Shown here: positions 1 to 9,300 of the stretch, piece by piece
Layout: every line of letters begins with the position of its first letter
Numbering within the stretch: the stretch's first letter is position 1
Assembly: GCA_017452265.1 (NCBI GenBank)
Contig: JAFTMS010000019.1
Span: 62,001 to 126,000 of the forward strand
Direction of reading: 5' to 3'
DNA from: Bacteroidales bacterium
Lineage (GTDB): Bacteria; Bacteroidota; Bacteroidia; Bacteroidales; UBA932
Length of the DNA: 64,000 bases
Position numbers and translations under genes: made by a program
The notes under the pieces: generated by a model
The model's database searches: none
What the model was told of the DNA's origin: nothing
Seen by the model: the letters and a program-made list of their open reading frames with translations, nothing else

Positions 1-364
1 GCAGATTGCAGTTCAGAATGAGGGAATATGCCTTGTTCCATGTCTCGTTCATCCTGGCACGCCAATACTCTGTGCCATATTCATATCCGGCAAGGTCGCT
101 GTAGTTTCCCCACACGGAATTGTCCGTGCCTATGACGTATGCGCCACCCATTATCTCTATCATCTCCACTGAGAGAGCACCACCGTAGAGCATATCGCTG
201 TTCAGTTCTATGTATATGCCGTTCAGGAGCTTGATGAAACCGTCCTCCGTGGAGAGCAGTTCATCCTGCGATATCTTGTCGTACGGCTTCACGTCCAGCC
301 ACCTGTCGCATGACACTGAGGCAAGCATGGCCAGAGCCAGAATATATATGGTAAACCTTCTCAT
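1..364 (-). CDS. SusD/RagB-like nutrient-binding lipoprotein, N-terminal part (runs off the window)
   Basis: About 121 N-terminal residues are visible, and the gene continues past base 1. It opens with MRRFTIYILALAMLASVSC, a lipoprotein signal with lipobox ASVSC, followed by DRWLDVKPYDKISQDELL. The CDxWLDVxP start and the following D-L-xxEDGF-LNGIY pattern are typical of the SusD/RagB family. SusD proteins sit on the cell surface and cap a SusC channel, delivering glycans or peptides to it. It starts 11 bases after the stop of the SusC gene, so the two form a standard susCD pair. The substrate cannot be told from the visible part. Family assignment is firm from the N-terminus and position. 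Confidence 0.88.
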   Translation of the reverse strand, partial: MRRFTIYILALAMLASVSCDRWLDVKPYDKISQDELLSTEDGFIKLLNGIYIELNSDMLYGGALSVEMIEIMGGAYVIGTDNSVWGNYSDLAGYEYGTEYWRARMNETWNKAYSLILNCNL

Positions 365-375
365 AAACCTGTCCT

Positions 376-3300
376 TTAGAATGTTATGCCGAGCGACATT
401 GTGACCGTCCTTGCAAACGGATAGTCGATGCCACGCTCCACCCTCACGGAAGTGGCACGGAAGACATCCGTCATCGTGAGCTGGAGATTCATTGCTCCGA
501 GCCTCATCCTGCGCACAATCCTGTCGGGAAATTCGTAACCTATATTGAAGGACTCGCCTGTGAGGGCGTTGTCATCCATTACGAAACGCGAGGACTTCTC
601 CGTCTTCTGCACCAGCGATATTCCCTTGAAGTATGCCTCACGGTTGTTCTCCGACCACCTGTCATACAGCGCACGCCTGTCCTGATTGTTGTAGACCTCC
701 TGCGTACCTATATTCTCGACCTTCTGAAAAAGGGAAGAATTGAACACCTGGCCGCCCCACCTGTAACGGAAGTAGCAGCCGACAGAAAGGCCCTTGAAGT
801 ACAGCATAGTTCCGAACACGCCTTCCACCTTAGGCTGGGTATCGCCTACGACGACCTCGTCATTGACATCGTACGTGAATGAACAGGTACCGTCCTTCTT
901 TATGAAGAGTTCCTTTCCGGTGGCCGGGTCTATTCCTGCCGAACGTACCGCCCATATTGCCGTCGGACTGCCTCCGTCATAATATCTCGTCGTTCCCACA
1001 AGGGATGCCCTGCCGTTTTCATTCAGAGCGCTGAACGAGTTGCCGATGCCGGCATATTCAGACTGCGAGCTTGTCGCATTGAAGCTGATGTTCCAGTTGA
1101 TGCCTTCAGAAGGGCGGTATACCGGAGATATCTTGAAAGTGGCCTCCCAACCTCGTGTCTTCTGGCTTCCTGCATTCATGGCAATGCTTGTCACACCCAT
1201 CGAGCCCGGAGTCGTTATCACCGCCAGAAGAGGATCGGTATATTTCCAGTAGTAGTCCAAGGTCATGTTTATCCGTTCTCCCCAGAAAGTCATGTCTGCA
1301 CCGACGTCGTAATTGACGGTCTCCTGCCATGCAAGTTCCGTATTACCCAATGCATTGAGTATTACACCTGTACCGAAGACATTTGTCATCCATCCGTTGA
1401 ACTTGTATGTAGAGAAAGCCTGATAAGCGGAGAAGTTCTGATTTCCGGGGTTTCCGACAGAGCCTCTGAGTTTCAGGAGCGAGAAGAACTTTCCGTCGCG
1501 CATGAACGGCTCCTTATGGATGTTCCAGCCGGTTCCTACCGACCATGTATTTCTGAAGCGGTTTCCGGTTCCGAACATGGACGCTCCGTCAAGTCGATAG
1601 TTGAAATCGAGCAGATAACGTTCGTCATAGACATATCCGCCGTTGATATAGAAACTGGCAGCACGCTTGAGGCTTTCGCTGTAGTCCGGAGAATCCCCCG
1701 AAGGATAGCCGTTGGCGAAGGACGGCGCATCGAAACGGTCGTCGGTGAAGCCGTTGGCCGAATAACCGTAGATCCTGCGGCTGGTGCTGCTGAAGTTGAA
1801 TCCACCCACGGCATTGACCGTATGCTTTCTGGCGAACACCTTTCCGAATGTCACGGCTGCATCTCCTTCATAGACAAGTTCCTTGATCTGTGTGTGTGTA
1901 TAGAGGCCCTTCTCTGTCTCACCCATATCATCGAACTGGGTATGGAGGGGCGAAATGCGCGTCTGCTCGTCATCGTCCTGCTTTGTGATTCCGAACTTTG
2001 CACGAAGGCGCAGCTCTTCGGTAATGAACCACTCGAATATGAAGTTGTTGGTGAATCCGAATCCGGAAGCCGTATCCCAATTGTTCAGATGAGCGTTCCA
2101 GAGCGGGTTAGCCACAGGATAGTCATCAACTCCTTCCTCAGGATAATAGAGATACCGGTCTATGCCTCCGTCCTCGTTGTACTTTCTATAATATGGGTTC
2201 GCATACGCGTATTCAGCAAAAGACACCGTAGGATTTGTCACATCCAGCCAGTTTATCGACAATTTGTTGCTGAACTGGAACTTGCCGGTACGATATATCA
2301 GGTCCACATTCCCTTCAAGAGTGCGTCTGTCAGAATCCTTCATCACACCGGCCACATTCCCGTAACTGAGGCCGATGCCGTAGCGGATCTTGTCTTCGCC
2401 GCCTTCAGCGTAGATGTTGTGCTTATGGGTGAAGCCGGGGCGTATAGGCTCGCTGAGCCAGTATGTGTCCACTCCCCTTTCTATTTCCTTCAGTCTCTCG
2501 TTGCGCAGATTGTCAAGACGGATCTGTGCGAACGGGTCGCCAATATTGTCCTTATAGACGCCGGCCAGAGTCTCGAATTCAAGTTTCTCTCTTGCATTCA
2601 TCAGGTTATAGTCGCTCAGATCTGCCATTGAAAGACCGAAATCGCCTTTGTATGACAACTGGAGACGTCCGCGCGCAGGTGCCTTGGTCTCTATCACCAC
2701 AACGCCGTTCGAGGCCTTTGAGCCATATATAGCAGTCGATGCAGCATCCTTGAGCACAGTTACGGAAGCGACACGGTTCATGTTAAGGTTCATGATTGTC
2801 TCAAGGGTGGTCTCGAAGCCGTCAAGGATGAAGAGCGGCTGATTCGGATCAGTACCGTATTCCTCCTTCAGACCGGCCACACTGGTCTTGCCTCGTATCT
2901 CGATGTCAGGCATCATGTTGGGGTTCGAACCGAACTGGGTACTCTCCATCATCTTGAATGAAGGGTCAAGCGTCTTGAGGCTCTGAAGCACATTGGATGT
3001 ACCTACGGACTTGAGTTCGTCGGTCCTGAAAGTCGCCGAAGCTCCCGTAAAGCTTTCCTTCTTCCTTTCATATACACCCGTAACGACCACATCGGCCAGC
3101 TGCTCTGCATTCATGTACATCACCACCTTTGCAAAGGCCGACTGATTCTTCATGGTGTAGAGCTTCACCTCATCGTCGTAGCCGACATATGAAAACGTCA
3201 CTTCACACTTCCGCTGAGGGATGCGAAGTTCGTAATTTCCGTCCACATCAGTCACCGCACCATACTTCGTGCCTTCCACCACGACCGACACACCGATGAG

Positions 3301-3417
3301 CGGATAACCGTCGGCCGAGTCGATGACCTTTCCCTTCAGTACAGCGACTTCCTCCTGCCCCCACGCCATAGACGCAGAAACCAGAGCGACAAGAATAAAC
3401 ATCAATAATCTCTTCAT
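376..3417 (-). CDS. SusC/RagA-family TonB-linked outer membrane receptor
   Basis: 1013 aa. I place the start at the ATG at 3417, which gives MKRLLMFILVALVSASMAWGQ, a clean signal peptide; the open frame continues 219 bases upstream into repeat-derived sequence that is not coding. After the signal come a carboxypeptidase-regulatory-like beta-sandwich (about residues 24-105, with GKVIDSADGYPLIGVSVVV), a plug domain (VVVTGVYERKKESFTGAS; DIEIRGKTS; PLFILDGFE; ASVTVLKDAASTAIYGSKASNGVVVI) and a beta-barrel ending in MSLGITF, a C-terminal aromatic as in outer membrane barrels. The family imports bound substrate through the outer membrane using TonB-ExbBD energy; ExbBD genes are at 44-46.5 kb. It is followed directly by susD. 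A TAnnTTTG-type -7 element (TAACTTTG) lies at 3442-3435, but no good -33 box was found. Confidence 0.95.
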   Translation of the reverse strand: MKRLLMFILVALVSASMAWGQEEVAVLKGKVIDSADGYPLIGVSVVVEGTKYGAVTDVDGNYELRIPQRKCEVTFSYVGYDDEVKLYTMKNQSAFAKVVMYMNAEQLADVVVTGVYERKKESFTGASATFRTDELKSVGTSNVLQSLKTLDPSFKMMESTQFGSNPNMMPDIEIRGKTSVAGLKEEYGTDPNQPLFILDGFETTLETIMNLNMNRVASVTVLKDAASTAIYGSKASNGVVVIETKAPARGRLQLSYKGDFGLSMADLSDYNLMNAREKLEFETLAGVYKDNIGDPFAQIRLDNLRNERLKEIERGVDTYWLSEPIRPGFTHKHNIYAEGGEDKIRYGIGLSYGNVAGVMKDSDRRTLEGNVDLIYRTGKFQFSNKLSINWLDVTNPTVSFAEYAYANPYYRKYNEDGGIDRYLYYPEEGVDDYPVANPLWNAHLNNWDTASGFGFTNNFIFEWFITEELRLRAKFGITKQDDDEQTRISPLHTQFDDMGETEKGLYTHTQIKELVYEGDAAVTFGKVFARKHTVNAVGGFNFSSTSRRIYGYSANGFTDDRFDAPSFANGYPSGDSPDYSESLKRAASFYINGGYVYDERYLLDFNYRLDGASMFGTGNRFRNTWSVGTGWNIHKEPFMRDGKFFSLLKLRGSVGNPGNQNFSAYQAFSTYKFNGWMTNVFGTGVILNALGNTELAWQETVNYDVGADMTFWGERINMTLDYYWKYTDPLLAVITTPGSMGVTSIAMNAGSQKTRGWEATFKISPVYRPSEGINWNISFNATSSQSEYAGIGNSFSALNENGRASLVGTTRYYDGGSPTAIWAVRSAGIDPATGKELFIKKDGTCSFTYDVNDEVVVGDTQPKVEGVFGTMLYFKGLSVGCYFRYRWGGQVFNSSLFQKVENIGTQEVYNNQDRRALYDRWSENNREAYFKGISLVQKTEKSSRFVMDDNALTGESFNIGYEFPDRIVRRMRLGAMNLQLTMTDVFRATSVRVERGIDYPFARTVTMSLGITF

Positions 3418-3434
3418 ACATTCAAGTTCTGATG

Positions 3435-3442
3435 CAAAGTTA
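3435..3442 (-). promoter_or_regulatory. possible -7 element for susC
   Basis: The minus strand reads TAACTTTG, matching the Bacteroidota -7 consensus TAnnTTTG, 18 bases before the chosen SusC start. No TTG was found at the right -33 distance, so this is tentative. Confidence 0.35.
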
Positions 3443-3473
3443 ACATCTTTTCGGTGATATCCCATAACAGCAT

Positions 3474-3508
3474 GAGATTGCCACGGCATTATTGCTTCGC
3501 AATGACGC
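3474..3508 (-). repeat. dispersed intergenic repeat, decayed copy (family A)
   Basis: Read on the minus strand this is CGTCATTGCGAAGCAATAA followed by TGCCGTGGCAATCTC. It resembles the family whose intact members have CGTCATTGCGAGGAGC then GAAGCGACGTGGCAA (23081-23110; 26070-26102). A possible further half-copy (CCCTCGCAATCACC) follows near 3551. The repeat forms much of the false N-terminal extension of the SusC open frame. The stretch 3418-3810 otherwise holds the possible -7 element, one family B repeat and a terminator; I see no gene in it. Confidence 0.55.
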
Positions 3509-3650
3509 AGATGCCAGTTGGAGGGCCCGGAGTCAGCAAAGCGAAAGGATCCCTCGCAATCACCGCCAGCCTTCCAAAGACAACATTCTAAACACGATGC
3601 CACAAATAGCGCAAAACACAACTCATTGAGTTCCAACGCCTTGCAACAAG

Positions 3651-3720
3651 TGCGTGCTTACTTTGGGGAGCACGCAGTTTTTGTAAAGCAGTGAGGGACA
3701 GGAGGTTGTATTTTACGGTA
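3651..3720. repeat. dispersed hairpin repeat, copy 1 of 2 (family B)
   Basis: TGCGTGCT (3651-3658) and AGCACGCA (3669-3676) form a perfect 8-bp stem around a 10-base loop. The next ~45 bases (AGTTTTTGTAAAGCAGTGAG, then GGACAGGAGGTTGTATTTTA) match the sequence after the hairpin at 25534-25567 with few changes. The same hairpin plus the same flank at two distant loci marks a mobile or structured repeat and not chance. Confidence 0.65.
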
Positions 3721-3732
3721 TCGATGAACGAA

Positions 3733-3763
3733 AGAAAGCCCGGCGGAATCTGCCGGGCTTTCT
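3733..3763 (-). terminator. strong hairpin terminator after the Omp28/lipoprotein operon
   Basis: A perfect 12-bp stem, AGAAAGCCCGGC (3733-3744) with GCCGGGCTTTCT (3752-3763), and a 7-base loop. It lies 48 bases past the stop of the 1048-aa lipoprotein gene and separates that operon from susC. The palindrome GTCTGATCAGAC follows at 3765-3776. There is no long T run, but stem strength and position support termination. Confidence 0.7.
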
Positions 3764-3810
3764 GGTCTGATCAGACGGTTTGTTGCCGCCTGATTATAGG
3801 GGCAGGGACA

Positions 3811-6800
3811 TTAAAGGGCGCCGCCTGCTGCTGACTCGATGTAAAGAGGAATAGTTTCAGTCGCCACTGTCATTGTCACGTCTGTGAGATAAAGCATATC
3901 GCAGTTGACAACGCATGTTGTACCATTCCAGTCTGTATATGTAGCCTCAGTTGTCTGAAGGTCACCGTACATATCGTAAGACTTAAGGGTGATTACACCT
4001 GAAGTTGCATCAGTAGCTTCAACTTCATACTCCCAAGCCATGTACTGCATGTATTTGCCAACCATTTCTGCAGGAAGGGCATCCTCGCCATATACAGCCG
4101 CTGCATCGTAGCATACTGCGAGCTGACCAGGAGTAGTAACTCCAAGATCAATACATGAAGGAGCATCTCCCATATCAGTCCATACGAATGTGAACTGCTT
4201 CCAGTCAACTGGAACATATCCATATATCTTTTCATGCATCAGATCATACAGTTTACGGAATTCAGATCCAAGTGCGTACTCCTTATAGTAGTAGTTTCCA
4301 TCTGCATCCTTCCAGCTTACTGCGAGGTAAACATCAGGAACTGAGTTGCCGGAATACTGATTGAAGCCACGGTTTGAAGACTCATAAGGCTCTGTTGTGA
4401 TGTAAGTATGCCATGAGCCGTATGACTTCTGCCAAACTCCAGCAGCTCTTGTCTTGGCATCGCCATTTGCAAATGCGCTGTAGTTGTTGGCGTCTACGAA
4501 TACTGCAGCGACTTCTGTTCCCTCGACAGGAGTGATAGTACAATTCACTTCATAGTAATATGTATAACTTCCCATAGACTCGTGGTAAGTGTAGCTGCAG
4601 ACTACGCCGTCACCATAAGCATCACCAGCATAGATATCGTTCTCTGTTGGAACATTCACCACAATTGTAGGCTCAGCAACGAATGAAGCGGAGTCAGTGA
4701 CAAGGTCATCAATAACGAATGCGCATGAGTAGTCGAAGATCTGAGCAGACTTACCTGGGTTTCCTGCCTCGTCGTAAGGGAGGACAGCAAGGTAGTAGCT
4801 GCTGCCATAGTAGTGGCCGGCAACGGTAATCTTTCCGTCAACGAGTTCCTCTGCAGAAACGGTCACAGGAGTATAGGATGATGTCTGGTTGAGGTGGATG
4901 GCTGTTGCCATTGCCGCATCATCCATGCCATCGAACGTATTGTAATATCCGGTCTCAATCCATACATACTTGTACTTGGATGCCTTGACATCTGTTGCTG
5001 GCGTAATCTCGAATGTATTGGTATTTTTGAGGACACCGTTTACAAGGTTGGTCTTGAGGTTAGCCTCATCCCAAGCGATGTCGCTCCACGAAACAGCCTT
5101 GGTTGTACCGTCAACCTTTGCAAGCTTGCCATACTTTCCGCTTTCATCGACAAACATTGCCACGAAGTGGAGGGTTGTCTCAGGAGTTGTGCTTTCAACT
5201 GCATAATAAGGGAATTCGGTCTCGTCAGGAGTGTTGCCATATCCCTTAAGGAGATAGTCGACAAGGAGTTCGTCATCTGAACCATACATTGCCCAAGTTT
5301 CATCATCAAGCCACTGATAATAGAATGAATACCATGCATCAGATGAAGGGTTCACCTTGACAGCAAGCTGTGAATATGGGTCAACTTCCTTTTCTACAGT
5401 CACAGTCTCATATGTAGTCCTGTCGAATTCCTCTGCAGTATACTTGTCCACAAGTTCTGCAGTTGCATCAACAGAACCACCTGCTGTAAGGTCAGCCGTC
5501 TTGAAATCGAACTGCCATACATCGGTCGGTGCATAGTCAAACCATGCACGGCCGTCCAGCGGAAGAACAAGGAGATAAATTTCCCTTGCAGGAGCATAGT
5601 TGCCTGACATTGAAGACTGTGTGCCTTCGGCGATGTCGAGAACTGAGCCTGTGTATGAATCTGTGTAAAGCTTACCCATCGGGCCAGACCAGTTGTCAGG
5701 ATCGAGAGAGCCGACCATGTTCTCCTTATACATAAGGAGATCTTCAGCTGTCTCTACATAGTTACCAGGAATAGCTACTGCATAATATGAATTAGCACCA
5801 GTCACCTCTACTGTAGCGGTAACGTTGTAAGCAGTCCTTTCAGCTTCATTCTCTACGGCGGTCACATTGACACGAGAATAATAATTTACGATGAAGTCCT
5901 CGATTGAATATGAAGTCTTAGTGTAGTCCTCCACGAGAGCGTAAACGACATACTCCTTGCCTTCCTCGATCTTTGCTCCGAGAAGCTCCTCGATAGAAGC
6001 CTCAACAGTCGGATAGTTGTCATAACCGTCACCGTTTGCGTTCCAATCAGCATAGCCGCGTGCATTCATCTGCTCAATGAGTGAAGCAACCTCAGTTTCG
6101 AATGATTCCTTAGGAGAAGCTCCATAGTAGAACAATGCAGGCCAGTCTCCGGCAGCATTGAAGTATGCTGTATCATTATAAGCCTTTACGCTTACTGGCT
6201 GTGCGCTTACCACAACAGGAACTTTACCTACCATGCATTTACCGTCAACGCCGCAAGCGTGAACCTTTACATAACCCTCTGCGGCAGCAGTAGCAGGAAC
6301 TTCAATGTACTCTGTCCAGTCATCATTCCAATAACCATCCTCAACGGTTGCCTGGAAATCAGGAGCAGTCACCTCAAGCATACCGTCTGAAGCGATCTCT
6401 GCATACCAGCCCTTAGGAGCAGCCATGACGGTAAGATCCGTAACACCTGAAGTCTTGATAGCGATCTTCTGTGTGCCCTCAGAAGCAAAGTAAACCTTTC
6501 CGGCGCGGATATCGAATACGATTTCCTCAGGTTTCTCAATAGTGAACGACTGATCACCTACAGTGATAGTCACGCTGTCACCGTTGTCAACGAGAGAAAC
6601 CTCCTTGCAGGTACATGGCTCAGGAACCTCGCAAGTGCACTCCTCAGCGAGAACGACACCTGTACTAACCCAGGTTGTTCCCCCATCGAATGAATACTGA
6701 AGTTCGTTCGAATCTGACACCTGGAACTCGAGAGTGTAGAGAGCGTCAACTCTTGCAGTCAGATCAGTGAGCTGACCCTTGAGTGCTTCGATAGCCTTCA

Positions 6801-6957
6801 CGCGCTCATCGAGGCTTGAAAGCTCGTCCTCAACCTCATCCAGCCTTGCATTCAGCGCGCTGTCATCGTAGCACGACGTGAAGCAGAAAGACGCTACACA
6901 GAAAGTCATCACTCCTGTGCACAGAGCCTTGAGGCTCTTCATGAAATGTCTTTTCAT
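3811..6957 (-). CDS. large modular surface lipoprotein, DUF4988-like N-terminus
   Basis: 1048 aa. The signal ends with lipobox FTSC (lipid Cys29), followed by YDDSALNARLDEVEDELSSL, a short coiled coil that together with the next residues resembles the DUF4988 N-terminal module of Bacteroidales surface lipoproteins. A cysteine cluster EECTCEVPEPCTCKE lies at residues 105-119 (Cys 107, 109, 115, 117). The rest looks like a string of beta-sandwich domains rich in Tyr, Thr and acidic residues; I see no enzyme motif. It is the last gene of the operon that begins with the TlpA-like gene; 41 bases separate it from the 763-aa lipoprotein gene. Acidic residues right after the lipid Cys (YDD) fit export to the cell surface. 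Function unknown; surface adhesion or binding is only a guess. Confidence 0.8.
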   Translation of the reverse strand: MKRHFMKSLKALCTGVMTFCVASFCFTSCYDDSALNARLDEVEDELSSLDERVKAIEALKGQLTDLTARVDALYTLEFQVSDSNELQYSFDGGTTWVSTGVVLAEECTCEVPEPCTCKEVSLVDNGDSVTITVGDQSFTIEKPEEIVFDIRAGKVYFASEGTQKIAIKTSGVTDLTVMAAPKGWYAEIASDGMLEVTAPDFQATVEDGYWNDDWTEYIEVPATAAAEGYVKVHACGVDGKCMVGKVPVVVSAQPVSVKAYNDTAYFNAAGDWPALFYYGASPKESFETEVASLIEQMNARGYADWNANGDGYDNYPTVEASIEELLGAKIEEGKEYVVYALVEDYTKTSYSIEDFIVNYYSRVNVTAVENEAERTAYNVTATVEVTGANSYYAVAIPGNYVETAEDLLMYKENMVGSLDPDNWSGPMGKLYTDSYTGSVLDIAEGTQSSMSGNYAPAREIYLLVLPLDGRAWFDYAPTDVWQFDFKTADLTAGGSVDATAELVDKYTAEEFDRTTYETVTVEKEVDPYSQLAVKVNPSSDAWYSFYYQWLDDETWAMYGSDDELLVDYLLKGYGNTPDETEFPYYAVESTTPETTLHFVAMFVDESGKYGKLAKVDGTTKAVSWSDIAWDEANLKTNLVNGVLKNTNTFEITPATDVKASKYKYVWIETGYYNTFDGMDDAAMATAIHLNQTSSYTPVTVSAEELVDGKITVAGHYYGSSYYLAVLPYDEAGNPGKSAQIFDYSCAFVIDDLVTDSASFVAEPTIVVNVPTENDIYAGDAYGDGVVCSYTYHESMGSYTYYYEVNCTITPVEGTEVAAVFVDANNYSAFANGDAKTRAAGVWQKSYGSWHTYITTEPYESSNRGFNQYSGNSVPDVYLAVSWKDADGNYYYKEYALGSEFRKLYDLMHEKIYGYVPVDWKQFTFVWTDMGDAPSCIDLGVTTPGQLAVCYDAAAVYGEDALPAEMVGKYMQYMAWEYEVEATDATSGVITLKSYDMYGDLQTTEATYTDWNGTTCVVNCDMLYLTDVTMTVATETIPLYIESAAGGAL

Positions 6958-6998
6958 AATAAAAAAGGATTTAGTTAATAAAAAGTATTGTGAATAAT

Positions 6999-9290
6999 TT
7001 ATTCCGTGATCCCGAAGATCTCCTCAAGAGTCTGAGCCTTTCCGCCCTGACATATGAGGTGATACATTCTGTATACAGGTTCGCCATCTGCGTCACGGCC
7101 CACCGCGATGCAGGCTGCAACGACAGTGTCGTCTCCTTTCCAATGCAGCGAGGTGTCGCTGTCGGCACGCATGCCGCCGCCAGTGTTCTCGAATCCGGCA
7201 TAGACCCAATTGTAGATTCCGTCACGCCATGTTTCGTAGCTTATTCCGGATTCCGCGATATTGTTCAGATGGCCCTGATTGAGTCCGCTTATGGTAAACA
7301 GGTCAGCTGGATTCGATGTCGTGCAATACAGGAAGTACTCGACGTCATGGCTGATGGAGAAATTCACGCACCAGTCGTTAGGGGACATCGACGACGGAGC
7401 AAGTGAAAGCAGCATCGTAGGATCCGGTCCCACCTGGATTTCATTAGTCTTTATGGAGTCGAAGAGCATCGGACTGATGTTTCCGTCGAAATCCTCGGCG
7501 CAGAGGAATATGGTGTACTCCGTGCCCGGAGTCATGCCTGTCCATGTGAACGGATCGCTTCCGCTTGAAAGGGTAGGCCATGCGTTCACATTGATATTTG
7601 CATATTCAACCACTCCGGTACCGTCTTCAGTCGGTGTGAAGATATACTGTACCCAATCCTCCCAAGGGCTGTCTGTCCAGAGGCCGGGGTTGGCATCCGC
7701 AGTCATATACTGCACGTATACCATAGACACTGTGGACGGATCGTATGTAATGTTTGCCTTGAACTGTGTACGGCCCGGATTGCTGAGCCATAGCTTGAGA
7801 TCCTTCACCTTGCAGTTGTCCGGCGACGTAAGGTTTCTCTCGTCAAGAGTAAACGGCTCCGAGAATGTGAGCGGACCAGGCGTGCCGTAGCCGTTACGTC
7901 CGGTAAAGCCTATATGATATGTTTCGCCGGGCTGAAGTCCGCCACAATATTCAAGCGTAACCTTTCCGGCAGAGCCTACAGCCTCATTGCCTTCTCCCGC
8001 ACTCTTGTCCCATGCGAAATTAGGGTTGTGGCAGCCGTAGCCCTCCTGCACAAGATTTATGGCCTCCTTCTTCTTATTGAGCGAAGATTCATTCTCCCAA
8101 ACCTCTTTCTCGGCTGCAGTGTACACGCGGTAGAAGATGGTGTTGCAGTCCTTCGGCATCTCAGCGGTGAACTCGAAATATGCCGCAGCCACCCTGTCCT
8201 CGATGATGTCCACCTTGCATTCTACTATTTCCTGTTCCTCAGGAATCTCAAGAAGGTGGAAGTCGCTGCGTGCATAGCCTTCCTGCGGGGTGAGGTTGGC
8301 GTCCACGGCAACTGCGCATGTCGTGCTGAGGATATTGTGGTCCGCCTCCTGTCCGTAGTTGACAGAATAGTAGCATGAGCCTTCTTCATTCGGATCGTAT
8401 ACCGATGGGGCGGTCACACGTGTACGGATGAAGTCACGGAAGAGCGTATCTCCGAATGTATCGATGTATGCGTCGATCTCTTCTGTGAGCCAGCCGAAGA
8501 AATATATTCCGGCTGCATCCGGATTAGGATAGTGCTGCACACCGAACATACGGTAACCGGCGTTCACCTCGATGTCCACCTGAGGGTCGCCGATGAGCTC
8601 CGCACTGGTCGTATGGACATAGCAGAGGGTGATGTCCTCCTGAGTCGCCGAGCTTGCTGTAGGCTCCGTGCTTGCCACTACCGCGATTATATAGCCGCAG
8701 TCCGGAATGGCAATTGCGGAAGCTGATGAGTACGGTGTGCTCATCCAGTCGTACTCGATCTGAAGGAAGTCGTCCGGATTGTCGAAGTCGTTGATGGTAA
8801 TCTCGTATCCGCCGCTTCCGGAAGTGTTGAAGAGATACGTACGGATGTGCTCAGCCATGTCGATCGCATCGCCGCCCGTAAGCACACCTGAAGCCTTGTC
8901 GTTCAGGAGATTGTTATACAGCTGAGCGAGCGGATACACGTCGAACTTGAAAGACTGCACTTTCGCACCCGGACGGAGTTCGAACACGAAATTCTGGTGC
9001 TCGACCTTTGTCACCTCGATGGTAACCCCCACATCAGAACCTTCTGCAAACATATTGCCCGGTTCAAGAGGAAAAGCAGCCACATAAGGGAACTCGACGA
9101 TATTACCGTCAGGAGTTCCTGTATTCCCGTCATTGTCGCCATTGTCGTCGTTGTCGTCATCCTTGTCGGCCGGCTGTCCGGCAGAAGGTCTCTTTCCGCC
9201 GACCTCATCAGGCTGTCCGCAAGACGAGATGCCCAATGCGAGGCCTGAAGAAATGAGAACCGCACATAAAAGTCTTAAGTAACGTTTCAT
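6999..9290 (-). CDS. modular surface lipoprotein of unknown function
   Basis: 763 aa. Signal MKRYLRLLCAVLISSGLALG ends in lipobox ISSC and is followed by a charged linker rich in Asp, Asn and Gly (roughly residues 42-60: DKDDDNDDNGDNDGN), a typical flexible spacer lifting a surface domain off the membrane. The remainder reads as repeated fibronectin III or Ig-like beta-sandwich domains (for example SVDIxVTAG..YYFGWL and TPGTEYTIFLCAEDFDG). No catalytic motif is evident. It starts 10 bases after the stop of an Omp28-like gene and is cotranscribed with it. Similar modular lipoproteins occur beside Omp28 genes in the second cluster (884 aa). The role is unknown. Confidence 0.8.
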   Translation of the reverse strand: MKRYLRLLCAVLISSGLALGISSCGQPDEVGGKRPSAGQPADKDDDNDDNGDNDGNTGTPDGNIVEFPYVAAFPLEPGNMFAEGSDVGVTIEVTKVEHQNFVFELRPGAKVQSFKFDVYPLAQLYNNLLNDKASGVLTGGDAIDMAEHIRTYLFNTSGSGGYEITINDFDNPDDFLQIEYDWMSTPYSSASAIAIPDCGYIIAVVASTEPTASSATQEDITLCYVHTTSAELIGDPQVDIEVNAGYRMFGVQHYPNPDAAGIYFFGWLTEEIDAYIDTFGDTLFRDFIRTRVTAPSVYDPNEEGSCYYSVNYGQEADHNILSTTCAVAVDANLTPQEGYARSDFHLLEIPEEQEIVECKVDIIEDRVAAAYFEFTAEMPKDCNTIFYRVYTAAEKEVWENESSLNKKKEAINLVQEGYGCHNPNFAWDKSAGEGNEAVGSAGKVTLEYCGGLQPGETYHIGFTGRNGYGTPGPLTFSEPFTLDERNLTSPDNCKVKDLKLWLSNPGRTQFKANITYDPSTVSMVYVQYMTADANPGLWTDSPWEDWVQYIFTPTEDGTGVVEYANINVNAWPTLSSGSDPFTWTGMTPGTEYTIFLCAEDFDGNISPMLFDSIKTNEIQVGPDPTMLLSLAPSSMSPNDWCVNFSISHDVEYFLYCTTSNPADLFTISGLNQGHLNNIAESGISYETWRDGIYNWVYAGFENTGGGMRADSDTSLHWKGDDTVVAACIAVGRDADGEPVYRMYHLICQGGKAQTLEEIFGITE

Positions 9291-9300
9291 ATACCTTAAA

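Noticed and set aside
1516-2631. 371-aa plus-strand open frame
   Set aside because: It lies wholly opposite the SusC barrel, has no domain signature, and mirrors the codon structure of the true gene.
3418-3636. N-terminal extension of the SusC frame
   Set aside because: It reads through repeat sequence before a clean signal peptide; no SusC relative has such an extension.
3418-3810. Insertion sequence remnant
   Set aside because: No transposase frame or terminal inverted repeats; the region consists of short hairpin repeats and a terminator.
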